From: an uncultured Bacilli bacterium
Lineage (GTDB): Bacteria; Bacillota_I; Bacilli_A; RF39; UBA660
Reading direction: 5' to 3'
DNA length: 64,000 nt
NCBI GenBank assembly: GCA_944371995.1
Contig: CALVYD010000002.1
Location: 1-64,000 of the forward strand
Every line of letters begins with the position of its first letter. Within the stretch, counting starts at the first letter, position 1. Under the pieces are notes generated by a model that saw nothing but the letters and a program-made list of their open reading frames with translations, had not been told where the DNA came from and did not search any database. This document shows positions 1 to 9,813 of the stretch, in pieces. The position numbers and the translations under genes were made by a program.

Positions 1-65
1 AAACTACAAATTCATCCAAAATCACAACATTTTTAAAAAAAATTACAAAAACTACTTGTAAAAAC

Positions 66-752
66 TTAGAAAGTCACATACTTTATTTGTCCTTCTTTTT
101 TTAAATAATTAATGATTCCATTAGTAATAGATTTTGCTAATTTTTTTTGATAGTTTTCTTGTTGTAGTAGAGTTCTTTCGGTTGGATTCGATAAATATCC
201 ACATTCTACCAGCACTCCTGGTGTTGTTGTATTACGATACATGTATAAATCTGTTGTTTTGATAGTTCTAGTACTTCCTAAGTCAGTTTTAAATTCTTTC
301 ATAATAGATTTTGCTAATTTTTCATTATTTTCATTAATTGAATTATATAGTACTTCTGCTCCTTTCATAGAAGTATTTTGATACCAATTTATATGAATAG
401 AGATGTATAAATCACTCTTTGTTTCTTTTATCTTTAATAGTCTTCGGTATAAATCCCCTCTTTTTTTAGCTGAATCATATATCGATGATAAATCTATATC
501 TCTTGTTCTAGTCATATAGACAATGGCTCCATTTTTTGTTAGCTCTTCTTCTAGGGCTTTAGAAATTTCTAAATTAATATCTTTTTCATATATTTCTCCA
601 TAATAAGTTCCAGAATCTCTTCCACCATGACCAGGATCGACCATAATAATTGTGTCTTGCAAAGGTAATGTTTGTGCAGATATTACTTGTAATGATAATA
701 CTAAAAGACAAAAAATAATTAGCAGTATGGTTTTATATTTTACTTTTAACAT
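66..752 (-). CDS. cwlD: N-acetylmuramoyl-L-alanine amidase, CwlD-like
   Basis: Zinc amidase of the Amidase_3 family that cleaves the lactyl-amide bond between muramic acid and the stem peptide. A hydrophobic N-terminal segment (about residues 8-26) gives a signal peptide or anchor. The first zinc site is in VDPGHGGRDSG, the second ligand is the Glu of the EKDINLEISKAL segment, the third is the His of SIHINWYQN, and the catalytic Glu is in VLVECGYLSN. At 228 residues with no SPOR, SH3 or other wall-binding domain it matches CwlD, which makes muramic-delta-lactam in spore cortex, better than larger vegetative amidases. The presence of spo0A in the window supports a sporulation role, but a vegetative amidase is not excluded. 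Confidence 0.85.
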   Translation of the reverse strand: MLKVKYKTILLIIFCLLVLSLQVISAQTLPLQDTIIMVDPGHGGRDSGTYYGEIYEKDINLEISKALEEELTKNGAIVYMTRTRDIDLSSIYDSAKKRGDLYRRLLKIKETKSDLYISIHINWYQNTSMKGAEVLYNSINENNEKLAKSIMKEFKTDLGSTRTIKTTDLYMYRNTTTPGVLVECGYLSNPTERTLLQQENYQKKLAKSITNGIINYLKKEGQIKYVTF

Positions 753-824
753 AGAATCACCTACTAATTATATGCGTAATTTTTAGTTATTATTTTATAT
801 TCTTTTCTGTTTTCTAATATGATA

Positions 825-1526
825 TTATAAATTTTTTTTATTTACTTTTTCTTTTAATATAATTCTATCCTCTGTATTTATTACTTCAAGATTATATGCT
901 TTTCTTCTTCTTCGATTTAAAACTAACTCCACATTCTTTCTACTACTTAGACTATTATCGATTATATTTCTATAGTAGTCAGAAAATAATTCACTAGGTA
1001 TTGGAGTTTCTAATATATCGTGCATTTCTTCTTCTGTAAATATTCCTCTTTTCTTATAAAAATCGATTCGATCTTGATCTATATAATATGTCATTTCTTT
1101 AATAATATTTTTCCAATATAACCAAATTGTACCATAGGAAATATTTAGGTTAATTTCATCTTGCTGATGACTAAAACAACTTATTGATGGTAAACTCCTA
1201 CTAAATTCATCTTGTAACATTTCATCTGCTATTATTTTAAAAGAGTCTTGATTAATAATCTGCAATGTATCACCTGTATAATAGCCATCTTCTTTTTTCT
1301 CTATAGCTTCTGCTATTATGTTAGGATGTGTGAGGCTAAATAGATTCTTGTGCTTATAAGCAAAATCATAAATTATTCTATCACCTACAATAGTAAAATT
1401 TAGATCTTTGTACTTGCTATTTAATTTTGTGTATTTCTTTAATATTTCTAATCTTTTTTTGATTCTTATATATTCATCTCTTAAACCAAAAACAACTTCA
1501 TTTGCTTTATAGTATTCCTTTTTCAT
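825..1526 (-). CDS. hypothetical protein, 233 aa
   Basis: I do not recognise this protein. It is soluble in appearance, without signal peptide or membrane segment, and begins with a Lys/Glu-rich probable helix (about residues 1-40, ending KKRLEILKKYTK). The middle is rich in Asp, Ile and Tyr, and the C-terminus is basic with an RRRRK run. It lies 43 bp downstream of the next membrane-anchored gene in the same direction and is probably the last gene of a three-gene unit (3413 to 825). No catalytic motif is visible. Confidence 0.6.
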   Translation of the reverse strand: MKKEYYKANEVVFGLRDEYIRIKKRLEILKKYTKLNSKYKDLNFTIVGDRIIYDFAYKHKNLFSLTHPNIIAEAIEKKEDGYYTGDTLQIINQDSFKIIADEMLQDEFSRSLPSISCFSHQQDEINLNISYGTIWLYWKNIIKEMTYYIDQDRIDFYKKRGIFTEEEMHDILETPIPSELFSDYYRNIIDNSLSSRKNVELVLNRRRRKAYNLEVINTEDRIILKEKVNKKNL

Positions 1527-1569
1527 TATCCATTTGTCAAATAAATCTAGTTTGACTTCTCCCTTCTTA

Positions 1570-2370
1570 TTATTTTAGAATAATTTCTTCTTCATAAGAT
1601 GATAAATAATTATCTAATAACTTTAGTTCTTTGTTTTCTATTTCAAACACAGATATTTTTGGTATAGTAATATCACTTGATTTTTCTTCTATTTCGGTTC
1701 TTGTGTAATATAATTTATTTTCTTTTATTTCAAAAGTTCCCGTAGATTTTTCAAGTGTTTTACCTTGTAGTTTATCCCAGCCTTCTTCAGATTCAGTTAA
1801 ATAGTAAGCTGTTAATTCTGCTTGATATTCCTTTGTTTCTTTTTCATAACTATCTAAGAAAGTTACTACTAATCTTGGTGTAAATTCTTTGTCCGGAGAT
1901 AATTTTATTCCTTCTCCATTCATTGTATGAAGTCTTGCTAGTCCGCCTAGCTTTTCTGATATTTTACTTCTTTCTTGTTCATAACAATAGTCTCCATAGC
2001 GAATTTGGTAGGAAATAGTGTTATATAATATATTATTTTTTACAGAATATTCTATTATTGTAAAATCATTTTCTTTATCGTAGTAGTAAGTTGTATTATT
2101 ACATTTTGTTTTTTCTAGGTTATTTAAAAAGTCATTTACTTCTTTTGTTAGTACTTTATTTCCTCTTATATTTTTATAAGAGTAACTTCTATCATTTTCT
2201 TTTTTTAAGAAAGATAGTTTTGGTACTCCTAATTTGACTGTTTGACTTCCATCTGTCATATCATAAATTATGGACTCTATGTCATATCCTAAAGGCAATG
2301 TTTTTAATAAGATTATGATGAGTAATATAATTCCTACAGGGATTACAATCAGTAATTTTTTCTTTTTCAT
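1570..2370 (-). CDS. membrane-anchored hypothetical protein, 266 aa
   Basis: One N-terminal hydrophobic segment (about residues 5-24) follows a KKKK start, which predicts an uncleaved anchor with the remaining 240 residues outside the cell. There is no lipobox cysteine after the segment, so it is not a typical lipoprotein. The exterior part is rich in charged residues, Thr and Tyr and looks like beta-sheet, with no motif I recognise. Only 14 bp separate it from the upstream Asp-box membrane protein, so the two are probably co-transcribed and may act together at the surface. Confidence 0.65.
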   Translation of the reverse strand: MKKKKLLIVIPVGIILLIIILLKTLPLGYDIESIIYDMTDGSQTVKLGVPKLSFLKKENDRSYSYKNIRGNKVLTKEVNDFLNNLEKTKCNNTTYYYDKENDFTIIEYSVKNNILYNTISYQIRYGDYCYEQERSKISEKLGGLARLHTMNGEGIKLSPDKEFTPRLVVTFLDSYEKETKEYQAELTAYYLTESEEGWDKLQGKTLEKSTGTFEIKENKLYYTRTEIEEKSSDITIPKISVFEIENKELKLLDNYLSSYEEEIILK

Positions 2371-2384
2371 ACTCTTTCCTTTCT

Positions 2385-3413
2385 TTATTCATCCGGTTGC
2401 CAAGTTAAACCATTATCGTTACTTTTTAACTTCTTTATCTCAGGTGTTTTTGCATAGTACATACTTGCATCTAATTTTAAAGTGTTATCTTCGAAATAGG
2501 GCATGTTATCTATATAAAGATATGGTAACTCTTCTTTTTTTACTTTAAAGATAACTTCTTCAAAGGTCTTTCCTCCATCTTTTGTTACTCTTAAGCCTCT
2601 ATTTTCATTTTCTTTTAATTCTTTTATAAATCCTATATTTTCATTTAAGAATATGTATTCTGCTTCATCACCTACAATTAAACTATCTTGTGTTAGCACG
2701 TTTGTGAAGGTTTTCCCTCCATCTGTTGATTTTTCAACAATCACTGCAAGTCTTCTAGCTAATATGGCATCGATACTTGTTATTTTAATTACTACGTTAT
2801 TATCAAATGTTCTTGTATATAGTACTTCTCTTGGAAATGTATAGTCTTTTTGTGCATTCTCTTCTGCATCTGTTTCTAATTCTTCTGTCTGGTTATTATT
2901 TCCTGTAGTACTCCTTATTACATTTTCTTCCTCATCATAATAGGTTGTTCCAATATAGTTTTCAGGCGTAAAATAGTTATTATAATTTTGTACAAATTTA
3001 GGTTGTTTTTTTCTAAATATTAAGTATTTTAAGTCATAATAGTTAAGACTAGCATCTACTAAGGTACTTCTTTTTATTTCTACATACCAGGTATTATCTA
3101 TCATGGTAATTCTTTCTCTTTGATATAAAAGGGGAAATAAAACAATAGCTAGAAGTACTATAGATAAAATTCCTTCTAGTAGAAAATAAGCAGTATATAG
3201 TTGTATTTTTATTTGCTTTTCATAGTTTGATTTTTTGATTGCTATTATGGTTCCAATTACTACTCCTACAATTATTAGTAATGTAGATATTAGTTTAAAA
3301 TAGAATAAATAGGTATAGTTACATATAGATAAAATTATCCATCCTATAATAAATAATATTAGATAAATAATGGATATCCATAGAATTTTATTTTCTGCTA
3401 TTTTATTTTTCAT
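2385..3413 (-). CDS. membrane protein with extracytoplasmic Asp-box (BNR-like) repeats
   Basis: Three hydrophobic segments lie in the first 110 residues (roughly 10-32, 37-59 and 75-97), followed by an exterior domain. In that domain three Asp-box type turns are visible: STDGGKTF, TKDGGKTF and SNDNGLTW near the C-terminus. Asp-boxes mark blades of beta-propeller folds in sialidases and related sensor or binding proteins, but no sialidase active-site residues (RIP, Arg triad) are seen, and three repeats are too few for a whole propeller. It is probably first gene of the unit with the two genes downstream. A role as ligand-binding membrane protein is inference. Confidence 0.7.
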   Translation of the reverse strand: MKNKIAENKILWISIIYLILFIIGWIILSICNYTYLFYFKLISTLLIIVGVVIGTIIAIKKSNYEKQIKIQLYTAYFLLEGILSIVLLAIVLFPLLYQRERITMIDNTWYVEIKRSTLVDASLNYYDLKYLIFRKKQPKFVQNYNNYFTPENYIGTTYYDEEENVIRSTTGNNNQTEELETDAEENAQKDYTFPREVLYTRTFDNNVVIKITSIDAILARRLAVIVEKSTDGGKTFTNVLTQDSLIVGDEAEYIFLNENIGFIKELKENENRGLRVTKDGGKTFEEVIFKVKKEELPYLYIDNMPYFEDNTLKLDASMYYAKTPEIKKLKSNDNGLTWQPDE

Positions 3414-3518
3414 ATTTTTCCTCTATACTTTAAAATTTAAGCTCTTGTAATTTTATGTAATATTATTATATTACTATTATAACATATATCTTGTATTTTT
3501 CTTTCATGATTCTATAGC

Positions 3519-3554
3519 AAAAAAGTAGGTTACTTTATCTAAAGTCCTACTTTT
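3519..3554 (-). terminator. intrinsic terminator of the 1766-aa gene
   Basis: Read on minus, AAAAGTAGG (3554-3546) pairs with CCTACTTTT (3529-3521) and runs into a T tract. The intervening bases can extend the stem through ACTTT/AAAGT. It lies just after the stop at 3561. Confidence 0.8.
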
Positions 3555-3560
3555 AGCATT

Positions 3561-6500
3561 TTACATTTTTTTAGATTGTGATATTTGTGTTGTTGGAACA
3601 TCCATCATCATTGATTGTAAATCTTGTCCATTTTCTCTTTCTTTTATATATTTACTTAATACACTTACCATTTTGTCATAACCTTCTTTACTCATATTGT
3701 TAGCAACGAAATTATCGTGTGGATATTGGCCTCTTTTTAATGCAAAATGGTTTTCTCCGAAATCCCAAATTTGATATACTGATTTAAATTCTTCAAAGCT
3801 TTTACCTTCTGCCGCTTCTACGAAACTCTTTGCAGCTTCTAAAAACGAGCCTCCATTTTGTAAAATCCAATTTTCTATTCCTATTCCACCTAAACCTCCT
3901 TGACTTTGGTTGCTACGCCTAGACTTATATACATTATTTTCTTTTAAATATTTTTTTGCAAATATAATATTAGATAGCACCTGTTTATATTTTTCTGGAT
4001 TTTGATTTTTAATATTATTTAATCTATCTCTTATACATTCATCTGAAGAATAATCCAATTTATCTGTCTTTACTACAAATGATAAATCCATATCTACTGT
4101 TCTTTCATCATCTAATTTTAATCCTTTTAGACGAAAGTCGCCGTCAGAAGTAATATTAATTTCGTCAACTCCCTGTTTTTTTACTTCCTCTAAAATCCTA
4201 TCTTTCAATTTTTTATATTCTTTATCATCTTTCATTATTTGTTGATCTATCCTTAATAAAAAGTCAAAATCTCCATCATATAATGCATTTGTATCTCTAC
4301 CTGTTGATCCTGTATCTAACATTTCAATTGTTCCTGGTGTTAAATCTCCATCTATTTTTTCTTTTACCTTTAAATTAAACTCTTGGAAAATATTATTCAT
4401 TATTTCTATGATTTTATCTCTTTTTTCTGTGATTGATTTTTTAGAATTATCTAGTTCGCCTATAATCTCTGTTGATTCTTCAAAATCTAGTAAATTAGAA
4501 AAGGTATATGCTTCTTCACCATAATAAGAAAGACCTTGCATTTTAGAGTGTAATTCTTCATACTCTTCTTCATTAAATATTAGTTTTCCGCTAAAATCAA
4601 TCACTGGAATATAATAGCCATTTCTAGCAATTTCAAATTTTAAAATTGATAAATCATCTATATTTTCACTTTGATCATTTGTTGTAATATAATTTACGTT
4701 TCCATTTGTATCGTAAGGGTTGTTAGAATCAATTATTTGCTGCTTTTTATATAAAATATAATCTACATCTGTAAAAGCAATTCCGGTACGAACTCCCCAG
4801 TGTGTTTCATAGCCAAATACTCCATTAGTAGTACCAAAAAGTTCTATTTTTGTAGGATCATATTTAGCTCCTGTTAAATTACCATTTTTGTCTCTAGTTA
4901 TGTTTAAATTGGGATTATTCTTTCTTAATATTATGTATATATTTCCAAATCTAAAACCTGTTGGTGTATTTTCTATAGAATGGTAAATGTCTGTAGGGTT
5001 TTTTACTAATGTCAAATCAATATCAAGTGGTGTTGTATCAGATTTTTCTTGTCGATCTATAAATGTAGTCAAAAATTCTTTACTTACATTTCCGTTTTGA
5101 AGTGTACTTCCTAAAATCCTGTAATCTCCTATTCCTCTGACAAAGTCTCCATTTTCAAAATGAAATGGTTTTTCTTTTAATTCTTTAGCATATTTTCTTC
5201 CTCTTTTGTCTGCTTCTTTTACCGCTTCATCCATTTTTTTTCTTAATTCATCGAAGGATTTTATACCTGCTGAATAACAAAATGATCTTACAATTCTATC
5301 TTTTAGATTATATTGGGAAGTTTCCTCAAATAATTCTCCAAATATTTTTATTTTATCTACTGTACTACATTGTTCAAAGTCTACTTTTTTAGCTGATGTT
5401 TTAGTATTGGCATATAGTGCTTCTAAATGATTTAAAAATATTTCTAGTGTTTTTCTCTCCTTGACAGAGTACTGTTTAATCTCAAAATTATTTTGTAAAA
5501 TATCACAATACATTTGATATCCTTCTTCTATATTATCTACATAGTTCTTAAACTCTCTACAATTAGATCGATAAGAAATTCTTAACAAATCGTTATATAT
5601 TATTAGAAATCTTGTCTCAGTTGGTGAACGATAAGGCAAAACAGTTGGTAGACTTTCATCTTTTAATTGAGGTGCAATTCTACTCTCACTGCCATAATAA
5701 AATTTTTTTAAATCTGGATTTAATATTTGAAAACATAAAAATACTTTTCCAAATGTTGGTAAATTTTTTTTAATATATATATTTTCTATTTGCTCTAAAG
5801 TCTTTAACGGTTCATCTGTTTCTAACACTTGACTAACTAGCTTATCTTGTAATGCTCGTAGTGTACTTGAATTTGAATATACAATTTTGGTTAATATATT
5901 GATGACAGTATCAATATTTTCATTATTAAAATAATCTTTATTCTTTAAGATATAATTTCGTAATTGATTATCTTGTATTTTACTATACATTAAAATGACC
6001 TTTAGTCTTCTAATATTGGCTTCTTTTATACTGGTACTTTCACTAAATAATGGGATTACCCAGGATAATTCCTTTGAAAACCCGCAACCAATATTAGTCT
6101 TTTCAAATATATCTAATAAGTCTGGATTTTCGTTAAAATCACTTAAAGTAAATTCTCTATTATAAAATTTGTTACGAATAGGTTCGGGAATATTTTTATC
6201 TAAAAAAAATGATGGATAATTCATTTTAAAATTAGTTGCAATATTTTCATCATATTTCATTCCTTCATCAACAATTAATTTATATAATAGTTTATTCATA
6301 TCATCTAATAGCATTTTTTTGGTAACCTTATTTATTACATCATAACGTTCTTTTGTAAAAGTTGAATATATTATACTTTCTTCAGGAAAAATCTGCATAT
6401 ATTCCTTATATTGTAGCATAATATCGAAATATTGTAGTATAATATCGAAGGCTTCTTCTTTAAATACTTCTGATATCAAGGCTACAAAATTTCTTTCTTG

Positions 6501-8861
6501 TGCTTGGATTGGTATGTATTGAAACATCAACTCTACATCAGCATTTTTAAGATACTTTATATATTCAGGATTAGATAATATAAATTCTTTTGTTATTTTT
6601 CCTCTATAATACCGCTCTTTTAGCTCTTTTGGACTATTGCTATCTAAATGTTTTATGATAATTTCAGGAATTATTTCTAGGTAGTTTATAGTCATAGTGC
6701 GATATCGATTTTTTAACAGTTCATTTTTAATTGATCTATTTATTTTTTTCTGAATTTCTTCAGTGCTATCTTCTTGAGAAAAGTTGATATCCTGTATACT
6801 TTGATTCCAGATGTCAGTTGGTACTGTCTTATATTCTACTATAAAATCTAAAAAATTATTATTACCAACTTTTTTTCTAAGGAAGGTATAAAAATTTTCA
6901 TAATGTTGTCTATTATCGACTTTTATATCTATTGGTACTAAACAATCCTCAAGGTTTTTGCTTTTTAAGTATGAGAAATACTCTGGATGGTTGTTAAAAA
7001 AATCTAAATATATTTCTGGTTTATAACTATAATATATTCTTTGTAAACTTTCTGGAGCATCTGATTCTAGAAAGAAGGAAGGATATTTCCTTATGATACT
7101 TTCGGGAATTTCTATGGAATTCGAATTCCTATTTTTATTAATAATATATTTTTTAAACTTCCTAATCATTTTCATTTGAATTTCATCAATATTGTCATCC
7201 TTTGAAAAATCTATTCCATCTTCATAGTCATAGTCATAATCATTCGGACTTACTTCATAAAAAATATTAAGCGTATCATGATAATTTACAATCAGATTCA
7301 ATGTGCCATTAGAACCTAGCTTTTGTCCAATAAATGAATAAAAATTTTCATAATTATTATCCACTTTAATTAATATCGGGTGAAAAAAGCAATCTATTTT
7401 TTTACCATTCAAATATGGTATATATTCTGGATGTTCTACTAATAATTTAGGTGTTACTGATTTAGAGTAAAATTCTCTCTGTAACTTTTCTGGAGCTTGC
7501 TCTGAAAGAAATAGTTCTTTATTTCTTTCTCTAAATTCACCAGTTAAATTTCTATAACTAGAAGCTAAATCTACATATCGGTAATTTTTTGGACCATTTA
7601 TTATCATTCTTTTGATAATCTCGTAGAACTCATCTTTGGTATATGTTCTAACAGTAGTATCCCATTTTTCAATTTGGTGATATTGTTCTAACGGAGAATA
7701 TTTTTTTCCATTGCCACGTTGAATAAAGTACCTAGGATAACTTCTCATCTCTGCAAAGTTTAAATTAATATCTGAACAATACATCAAATACATATAACTT
7801 AAGATGAACATGTTACCTTCAGTAAAAAAATGATTATTTTCATTATCAAAATCAATGATATTTTTTAATCCATACGTACCAATAAATTTTAATATATTTG
7901 AGTTGTTTATCAACTCATCAAAATGTATTGGTATACTAAATATATAATCTACTGGTAATGTTGTTAAATCTTCACATGCTCTAGTTATTCTGCTATCTTT
8001 ATCTACATTTATTCTTTTTGTATAATCTTCTATTGAAGAATATTTAAATAATTTTTCATACTGACTATTAGATATCTTGATATTTGTGTGATTCTGTTCA
8101 TTAGTAATTGCTTGCTCTAATATTTTATCAGTAATCGTTTTTATGTAATTATGTTTATCATTTTCATCATTAATATTATTAATATTATTTATCACTGAAT
8201 ATATAGGAGCAGTTTCAGATATTAAAACTGCTATATCAGCAAATTCAGCCATAAATTTTTTTATTTGACTATCGGTTATTTCATATTTATTTTCAGGGTC
8301 ACGTAGTAAACAATAACCTAAATCTTTTTCTTTATATAATTCCCAATCTTGTATTATTTCTTTAAGTGTAGTACGTCCTGAATTAAAATCATATTTTATG
8401 TCAGCTAGCGATCTATTATTTCTAAAAACTTCGTAATCTTCTCGTTTCCTTTCAAATAATCTATCACTATATACTTTTTTCATCTTTTTAGAATACTCAT
8501 ATGGTGGAATTATGTCTTTTACAAGTTCATATAAACCCGTATTTAAATCTACTTCTGATGGATTTATACTCATTAATAGTTTTCTAGAATCTAGATTTAT
8601 ATTTGATGCTATTCCAGTAGGTTTGGATAATTCTAATATATGTAATAATTCCCAATCTAGTTGTTTTACCTTTTCTATTCCAAATTTTTCTACAATTTTT
8701 CTATCTTCTGGTGTAATACATGATATAGGGACTTTATCCATTAAATCGAAGCTTATATATTGTTCTAAGGGTAATTGTGAATTATAAATACTTTGCTCCA
8801 CCTCAGATGGTACTGATAATCTTTTTCTAAAAATTTGACTTCTTTTATATCTCCATTTCAT
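3561..8861 (-). CDS. giant repeat protein with C-terminal nucleotidyltransferase core (1766 aa)
   Basis: A 1766-residue, apparently soluble protein with no signal peptide or membrane segment. Residues about 440-1000 hold four diverged repeats of about 145 residues, starting near 449, 594, 735 and 882. Each opens with a pattern like PSFFLE..AP..LQ..YY and continues to NPEY..YL and a YENFYSFI segment. Near 1240-1370 is an unrecognised conserved-looking block (GIGDYRILGSTLQNGN, HWGVRTGIAFTDVDYIL). Near 1516 is a polymerase-beta type nucleotidyltransferase signature, TGSTGRDT, then DGDFDFLL with the paired Asp, and a third carboxylate in VDMDLSF near 1589. The tail (GGLGGIGIENWILQ, then FVANNMSKEGYDK) resembles the helical part of archaeal CCA-adding or OAS/cGAS-like enzymes. 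All expected acidic residues are present, so catalysis is plausible. Substrate and role are unknown. It is monocistronic, with its own terminator. Confidence 0.75.
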   Translation of the reverse strand: MKWRYKRSQIFRKRLSVPSEVEQSIYNSQLPLEQYISFDLMDKVPISCITPEDRKIVEKFGIEKVKQLDWELLHILELSKPTGIASNINLDSRKLLMSINPSEVDLNTGLYELVKDIIPPYEYSKKMKKVYSDRLFERKREDYEVFRNNRSLADIKYDFNSGRTTLKEIIQDWELYKEKDLGYCLLRDPENKYEITDSQIKKFMAEFADIAVLISETAPIYSVINNINNINDENDKHNYIKTITDKILEQAITNEQNHTNIKISNSQYEKLFKYSSIEDYTKRINVDKDSRITRACEDLTTLPVDYIFSIPIHFDELINNSNILKFIGTYGLKNIIDFDNENNHFFTEGNMFILSYMYLMYCSDINLNFAEMRSYPRYFIQRGNGKKYSPLEQYHQIEKWDTTVRTYTKDEFYEIIKRMIINGPKNYRYVDLASSYRNLTGEFRERNKELFLSEQAPEKLQREFYSKSVTPKLLVEHPEYIPYLNGKKIDCFFHPILIKVDNNYENFYSFIGQKLGSNGTLNLIVNYHDTLNIFYEVSPNDYDYDYEDGIDFSKDDNIDEIQMKMIRKFKKYIINKNRNSNSIEIPESIIRKYPSFFLESDAPESLQRIYYSYKPEIYLDFFNNHPEYFSYLKSKNLEDCLVPIDIKVDNRQHYENFYTFLRKKVGNNNFLDFIVEYKTVPTDIWNQSIQDINFSQEDSTEEIQKKINRSIKNELLKNRYRTMTINYLEIIPEIIIKHLDSNSPKELKERYYRGKITKEFILSNPEYIKYLKNADVELMFQYIPIQAQERNFVALISEVFKEEAFDIILQYFDIMLQYKEYMQIFPEESIIYSTFTKERYDVINKVTKKMLLDDMNKLLYKLIVDEGMKYDENIATNFKMNYPSFFLDKNIPEPIRNKFYNREFTLSDFNENPDLLDIFEKTNIGCGFSKELSWVIPLFSESTSIKEANIRRLKVILMYSKIQDNQLRNYILKNKDYFNNENIDTVINILTKIVYSNSSTLRALQDKLVSQVLETDEPLKTLEQIENIYIKKNLPTFGKVFLCFQILNPDLKKFYYGSESRIAPQLKDESLPTVLPYRSPTETRFLIIYNDLLRISYRSNCREFKNYVDNIEEGYQMYCDILQNNFEIKQYSVKERKTLEIFLNHLEALYANTKTSAKKVDFEQCSTVDKIKIFGELFEETSQYNLKDRIVRSFCYSAGIKSFDELRKKMDEAVKEADKRGRKYAKELKEKPFHFENGDFVRGIGDYRILGSTLQNGNVSKEFLTTFIDRQEKSDTTPLDIDLTLVKNPTDIYHSIENTPTGFRFGNIYIILRKNNPNLNITRDKNGNLTGAKYDPTKIELFGTTNGVFGYETHWGVRTGIAFTDVDYILYKKQQIIDSNNPYDTNGNVNYITTNDQSENIDDLSILKFEIARNGYYIPVIDFSGKLIFNEEEYEELHSKMQGLSYYGEEAYTFSNLLDFEESTEIIGELDNSKKSITEKRDKIIEIMNNIFQEFNLKVKEKIDGDLTPGTIEMLDTGSTGRDTNALYDGDFDFLLRIDQQIMKDDKEYKKLKDRILEEVKKQGVDEINITSDGDFRLKGLKLDDERTVDMDLSFVVKTDKLDYSSDECIRDRLNNIKNQNPEKYKQVLSNIIFAKKYLKENNVYKSRRSNQSQGGLGGIGIENWILQNGGSFLEAAKSFVEAAEGKSFEEFKSVYQIWDFGENHFALKRGQYPHDNFVANNMSKEGYDKMVSVLSKYIKERENGQDLQSMMMDVPTTQISQSKKM

Positions 8862-8973
8862 AAGTTACTCCTATCTTTTTTTCATTATATCATATATTTT
8901 ATTTATTTTGTTTTTTTAGTTATTTGCCCATACTCTCTTATTATTTTAGAATACGCTATAATGGTGAGTTATA

Positions 8974-9783
8974 ATGATTAGTTTTTTCGAGAATTTATCT
9001 CCTGTTATGCAAGCTTTTTTAGCAACGCTTTTTACCTGGGCAGTAACTATGCTTGGTGCTTCTATTGTTTTCTTCTTTCGAGAAGTTAAAAAGGAAATTA
9101 TGGATGCTTTACTTGGCTTTTCAGCAGGTGTTATGATTGCGGCTTCTTTTTGGTCATTACTTAGTCCTGCTATTGATATGGCTAATAGTATGGAAATGGT
9201 TTCCTGGCTTGTTGTCTTTTTCGGTTTCTTTAGTGGTGGTCTTTTATTATTTTTAGGGGATAAATTTTATGATTTTATGCAAAAAAAGATGAGAAAAAGA
9301 GAGTCTACTACCTCTCACCGGTTGAAGCGTTGTCTTATGCTTGTTTTCTCTATTACATTACATAATATTCCTGAAGGTTTAGTGGTTGGTGTTGCCTTTG
9401 GTTCTTTAGCTTATAGTTTAGAAGGATCTACTTTAGCATCGGCTTTAACGTTAGCTTTAGGAATCGGATTACAGAATTTTCCAGAAGGTAGTGCTGTTAG
9501 CTTACCGCTTCGAAGAGAAGGCTTCTCTCGAAAAAAAGCGTTCTTTTTTGGTCAATTAAGTGGTGTAGTTGAACCAATTGCAGCAATTATTGGTGCTATT
9601 TTAGTATTAAAGATACAAGTATTGTTGCCATTTTTACTGGCTTTTGCTGCTGGTGCTATGATATATGTTGTTGTGGAAGAATTAATACCTGAGAGTCAGT
9701 CAAATAAGAAGAAAGATTTAATGGCATTATTTACCTTAATTGGTTTTTCTATTATGATGATTTTAGATGTTGCTTTAGGATAA
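8974..9783 (+). CDS. ZIP family divalent metal transporter
   Basis: A 269-residue polytopic protein of the ZIP/ZupT-GufA type, which carries Zn2+ or related ions into the cytoplasm. About eight hydrophobic segments are visible. The two metal-binding helices are clear: HNIPEGLVVGVAFG in TM4 and NFPEGSAVSLPLRR in TM5, followed by GQLSGVVEPIAAIIGA. A short basic loop (KKMRKRESTTSHRLKR) replaces the His-rich loop of many relatives. The start follows GGTGAG at good spacing. It is one of only three genes here on plus and is divergent from the giant 1766-aa gene. The preferred metal cannot be told from sequence. Confidence 0.9.
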   Translation: MISFFENLSPVMQAFLATLFTWAVTMLGASIVFFFREVKKEIMDALLGFSAGVMIAASFWSLLSPAIDMANSMEMVSWLVVFFGFFSGGLLLFLGDKFYDFMQKKMRKRESTTSHRLKRCLMLVFSITLHNIPEGLVVGVAFGSLAYSLEGSTLASALTLALGIGLQNFPEGSAVSLPLRREGFSRKKAFFFGQLSGVVEPIAAIIGAILVLKIQVLLPFLLAFAAGAMIYVVVEELIPESQSNKKKDLMALFTLIGFSIMMILDVALG

Positions 9784-9784
9784 A

Positions 9785-9813
9785 AAAACTATTTCTTTTT
9801 TGGAAATAGTTTT
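9785..9813 (+). terminator. bidirectional terminator between ZIP and endolysin-like genes
   Basis: AAAACTATTTC (9785-9795) pairs with GAAATAGTTTT (9803-9813), with T-rich tracts on both sides. It serves the ZIP gene on plus and the convergent gene ending at 9812 on minus. Confidence 0.8.

Noticed and set aside
1-65. A regulatory site after cwlD
   Set aside because: The stretch is AT-rich without a clear hairpin or promoter and is cut by the window edge.
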